DNA of 64,000 nt from CAJWOS01 sp964502005. GTDB lineage: Bacteria > Myxococcota_A > UBA796 > UBA2385. Positions 60,200-64,000 of this stretch are shown piece by piece; within the stretch, counting starts at the first letter, position 1; every line of letters starts with the position of its first letter. A model generated the notes under the pieces. It had not been told where the DNA came from and searched no databases. It saw nothing but the letters and a program-made list of their open reading frames with translations. Made by a program: the position numbers and the translations under genes. The DNA lies in contig CAZCUX010000017.1 of assembly GCA_964502005.1 (NCBI GenBank), positions 75,861-139,860 of the forward strand, written 5' to 3'.

Positions 60200-61704
60200 T
60201 GGCGCCTCCGCATGCCGACAAATGCCGCCGTCAACATCGCGAGACCAAGCCAGCTTGCACGCGTTTGGGGGGCAATCGTTGAAATGCTGCTGCAAGAAGA
60301 CTTCGATTTAGAGTTGGATTCGTCTTGGGGTTGGGCGGAATTGGTGTCGACGGTGTCTTGTCCCCCGTTCGCACATTGCTCCAACCACTCTGCTTGCGAG
60401 ATACATTCGACATCGGCGTAGGGGTCTTCAAATACGCACTCGCCAGGCGCGGAGGCCCATCCCTCGCCGCAAATCGGGTACCGGTCTTCCATTTCGTATA
60501 AGTATTCGATATACCGGATTTGCTCTTTGTCCCGAATCCCACTTTGGTACAACACAAGGTCTTGTGTCGCTTCAACGGGGCTGTAGCGCATATGCAAGCG
60601 CGTGACGAAAAACTCTGGATAGGTGATATTGTCAACCTGAAACCCAAGGTTCTTGAGTTGCTGGGTCTCGGGCGCGGGCCCCGTGCAAGGGTCGCAGTGG
60701 CTGCCCCCTCCGGCGTATACGGGCCATGCATACTCCAAGGCCCAGTCCGCGCCCGGCTCTCTCTGGTAGCCTTCGGTGAACTTCATATTGTAGAACTCAC
60801 CGAATGACTCGCCCGCGGTGTCCCACATGCACTCGTCTTCGACGGCAAACTCGGGGTAGTTGGCAATTCCGGTACGACCCGATTCGATATCGGTCAATGT
60901 ATAAATAATGAGGTCCTGGCTTCCTTGGGACGAGCTGGTGCCGATGCGAATCGGTAACGAAAACATTTCCTCGTCATAGGAAAACTGCAAGGGAGACAGG
61001 AGCTGACCCTCGACGAGTTCGGCATCGTCGCGAATCTCGGCGGCCAAAAAGTAACGCCCGGCGTCGATATACTCTTGCAACAGAGCTTGCTTTTCCCCAC
61101 CAATCGCGTAGCCATGCCCGTTGAGCCACGAAAGAAGGCTCGCGGAGTCGGTCGCAGACAACATGGAGATGAGGTATTCGCCGACAACGTACTGTGCTTC
61201 GACGGAAACGCCGCCTCCGCCAGCTCCTTCGCCTTCCCCTTCCCCTTCGCCTTCCCCTTCGCCGCTACTCGAACCAGGCCATTCTTCACAATCATATCGT
61301 ATCCAGGGGCAGGGATGGGTAAATGGGGGTGTGAAGTCGGAACAGGAGTATTGCACGAGCCGCGGCATCGAGTAGTTACGTATCAAGTCGAAGTCGGTGG
61401 ACTCGAGCACATGAATCTGCGACTCCTCAAGCACCTCGGGTACCGGAATCAACATGGCAAAGTGAGAGGCATCCCCCACAAAGTCATTCGAGACCGACAA
61501 TACCGTGCGGGTGCCTTGGCGCACGAGCACAACTTCACTCACCTGGTTGTAGACGTCTGTGCCTGCGGAGGCGACATACGTGCCGCAAAAGGCGTTGGCG
61601 TTGCGTGTTGTAGCTGTTGCCAATAGCGCTGTGCCCAACGTAATGATGGTCCATCGGAGGTGCCGACGGGGCGGGCGAGCGTGGTGTAAGGAGCGGAAGA
61701 GCAT
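60196..61704 (-). CDS. DUF2330 protein with Gly-Glu linker and C-terminal sorting tail
   Basis: A protein of 502 residues. A long signal peptide ends near ANAFC, with Cys next to the cleavage site as in DUF2330 proteins. The DUF2330 domain (about 38-400) includes VVLVRQGTRTVLSV and a HFAMLIPVP strand, interrupted near 145-165 by a (Gly-Glu)n linker that is placed inside rather than after the domain. The C-terminus has a Cys, Ser-rich spacer, hydrophobic segment (ASWLGLAMLTAAFVGM) and RRR, like MYXO-CTERM. The function of DUF2330 is not known. The stop overlaps the ATG of the MopE lipoprotein gene by 4 nt. Confidence 0.82.
   Translation of the reverse strand: MLFRSLHHARPPRRHLRWTIITLGTALLATATTRNANAFCGTYVASAGTDVYNQVSEVVLVRQGTRTVLSVSNDFVGDASHFAMLIPVPEVLEESQIHVLESTDFDLIRNYSMPRLVQYSCSDFTPPFTHPCPWIRYDCEEWPGSSSGEGEGEGEGEGEGAGGGGVSVEAQYVVGEYLISMLSATDSASLLSWLNGHGYAIGGEKQALLQEYIDAGRYFLAAEIRDDAELVEGQLLSPLQFSYDEEMFSLPIRIGTSSSQGSQDLIIYTLTDIESGRTGIANYPEFAVEDECMWDTAGESFGEFYNMKFTEGYQREPGADWALEYAWPVYAGGGSHCDPCTGPAPETQQLKNLGFQVDNITYPEFFVTRLHMRYSPVEATQDLVLYQSGIRDKEQIRYIEYLYEMEDRYPICGEGWASAPGECVFEDPYADVECISQAEWLEQCANGGQDTVDTNSAQPQDESNSKSKSSCSSISTIAPQTRASWLGLAMLTAAFVGMRRRQ
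61228..61263. repeat. Short Gly-Glu-encoding hexanucleotide repeat in the DUF2330 gene
   Basis: About six TTCSCC/TTCGCC units encode a short (Gly-Glu)6 linker, the same coding device as at 41308-41421. Confidence 0.7.
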
Positions 61705-61889
61705 GGGTTGCCTCCAAGGCGGGTGGAAGGCTCAACCAAACATGTGCGCGTGTGTGTGTCAACTGACTTGGGTCGCAAACTAGCGAGGAATTGCGGGGAT
61801 AGGGTCCGGCAGCACCGATACCTTGTCCTTTCGGTAGGAGGGGCGAGACCGCCGGACCAAGTTGGGGGTCTCCTCGCGTTTTTTTGGTC

Positions 61890-63377
<1,488 letters not shown>

Positions 63378-63527
63378 CGCTTCCTCCAGATGCGTAGTTT
63401 GTATAACGAGTGTTATGCAATCCTGCAAGGGTCTGTCGCAGCATGAGGACCGCGACGCGGTCCGGTCGCGAATGCGGTCTGAGCTGTCGTGGATGCGTCC
63501 GTTGCGATTGGCGGGGGGGACACGACA

Positions 63528-63830
63528 ATGACCGCCCACGCGCTGTCTGGGGGGCTTGGTGCGGGCGAGCAGCGGTTGGTTTGGCGGACTGGCTACCCTT
63601 CGACCCAACCCGGCCCAACCTGTTCGCCGCTCGGCCCGCTGCTTCTCCGTTGGCTCCAGCACGCGCCCTTCGGCTGTATCCGGGAGGGCGAGGTGATGGG
63701 GACGGGGGCGCGTTCCGCCTCCGGTTTGGCCCAAGCTTCGTTTGGTCTGCGTGTTCCGCCAGGTTGTGACGGTTGGTGTGTGTTTCCGGAGATGGGGTGC
63801 CACGGTCGACCACCGCCCGAGGAATCGTGA
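63528..63830 (+). CDS. Possible small protein of unknown function
   Basis: A frame of 100 codons with ATG at 63528 and a weak GGGGGGA site upstream; a longer frame opens at 63489. Codon third positions are GC-rich like the neighbours, and several Cys and Gly residues recur (CSPLG, FGCIREGE, GCDGWCVFPEMGC). No family recognised and no signal peptide. It overlaps an opposite-strand open frame of similar length, so it may be spurious. Confidence 0.35.
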   Translation: MTAHALSGGLGAGEQRLVWRTGYPSTQPGPTCSPLGPLLLRWLQHAPFGCIREGEVMGTGARSASGLAQASFGLRVPPGCDGWCVFPEMGCHGRPPPEES

Positions 63831-63854
63831 CGACTTGGCCGAGCGCAGCCTCCA

Positions 63855-64000
63855 AGGTCAAAGCTCGTTCGACTTTTTTGGATGAGCTCAATCACCGAGG
63901 TCAAAGCTCGTTCGACTTTTTGGATGAACTCAATCACCGAGGTCAAAGCTCGTTCGACTTTTTGGATGAACTCAATCACCGAGGTCAAAGCTCGTTCGAC
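63855..64000. repeat. 42-bp tandem repeat array running off the right edge
   Basis: Unit AGGTCAAAGCTCGTTCGACT...: copies at 63855-63897 (43 nt), 63898-63939 and 63940-63981, then a partial from 63982 to the end. The first copy has six Ts where the others have five. On the minus strand, copies two onward are in frame and encode a 14-residue unit (TSVIEFIQKVERAL); the extra T shifts the frame in the first copy. It could be the end of a repeat-containing gene or a non-coding satellite. Confidence 0.85.

Noticed and set aside
63855..64000. CRISPR array at the right end
   Set aside because: The repeats are directly joined with no unique spacers, so it is a simple tandem array.

Overview
The window looks like a high-GC deltaproteobacterial or myxobacterial-type (Myxococcota-like) genome, probably from a metagenome or draft assembly. 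The reasons are: many two-component kinases, a Ser/Thr kinase, a sigma-54 activator, many lipoproteins, MopE-type calcium/metal-binding repeats, Gly-Glu linkers before a C-terminal membrane-anchor/Arg tail (MYXO-CTERM-like), CxxxxCH haem motifs and a bacterial lipoxygenase. No rRNA, tRNA or CRISPR array was seen. One 100-N scaffold gap lies at 46577-46676.

Layout. 1-10.6 kb: the end of an ElaA-like acetyltransferase, a double histidine kinase, a TonB-type receptor coupled to a lipoprotein, a second lipoprotein behind an array of four dyads, a hybrid kinase and a one-domain response regulator. 11.4-17.6 kb: a multihaem lipoprotein, a polar amino-acid ABC importer with a fused binding protein and permease, a DUF6132 membrane peptide, an ECF sigma factor, a lipoprotein and an MscS channel. 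17.6-22.5 kb: a co-directional minus-strand run of an S8 protease, a redoxin, an envelope protein disrupted by two stops, an HpcH/HpaI lyase and the MscS gene. 22.8-34.8 kb: an HTTM protein, a hybrid kinase, a desaturase, a LysM/VanY peptidase, a sigma-54 activator and, divergent from it, a large Ser/Thr kinase with FG-GAP-type repeats.

35.4-38.8 kb is clearly more AT-rich than its surroundings and holds two overlapping genes that match a Hachiman anti-phage system: hamA (DUF1837 nuclease) and hamB (Ski2-like helicase). 39-45 kb carries an OmpA-family protein, a Gly-Glu-linker surface protein, a lipoprotein and PepD. At 45.1-47.1 kb a compact AAA ATPase gene is translationally coupled to a DUF3226/TOPRIM-like gene. 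This is an OLD/PARIS-like pair and the best candidate here for a little-described defence system; its second gene is split only by an assembly artefact.

47-64 kb: a second desaturase, a radical SAM enzyme, a hydrolase lipoprotein, a lipoxygenase with an unusual C-terminal Val, a C-type lectin/MopE lipoprotein, a 1303-residue flagellin with two families of internal repeats, and a minus-strand series of surface proteins (MopE, DUF2330, FG-GAP lipoprotein). The right edge runs into a 42-bp tandem repeat array. Recurrent themes are envelope and surface decoration, signal transduction and lipid modification, with two inserted defence modules.
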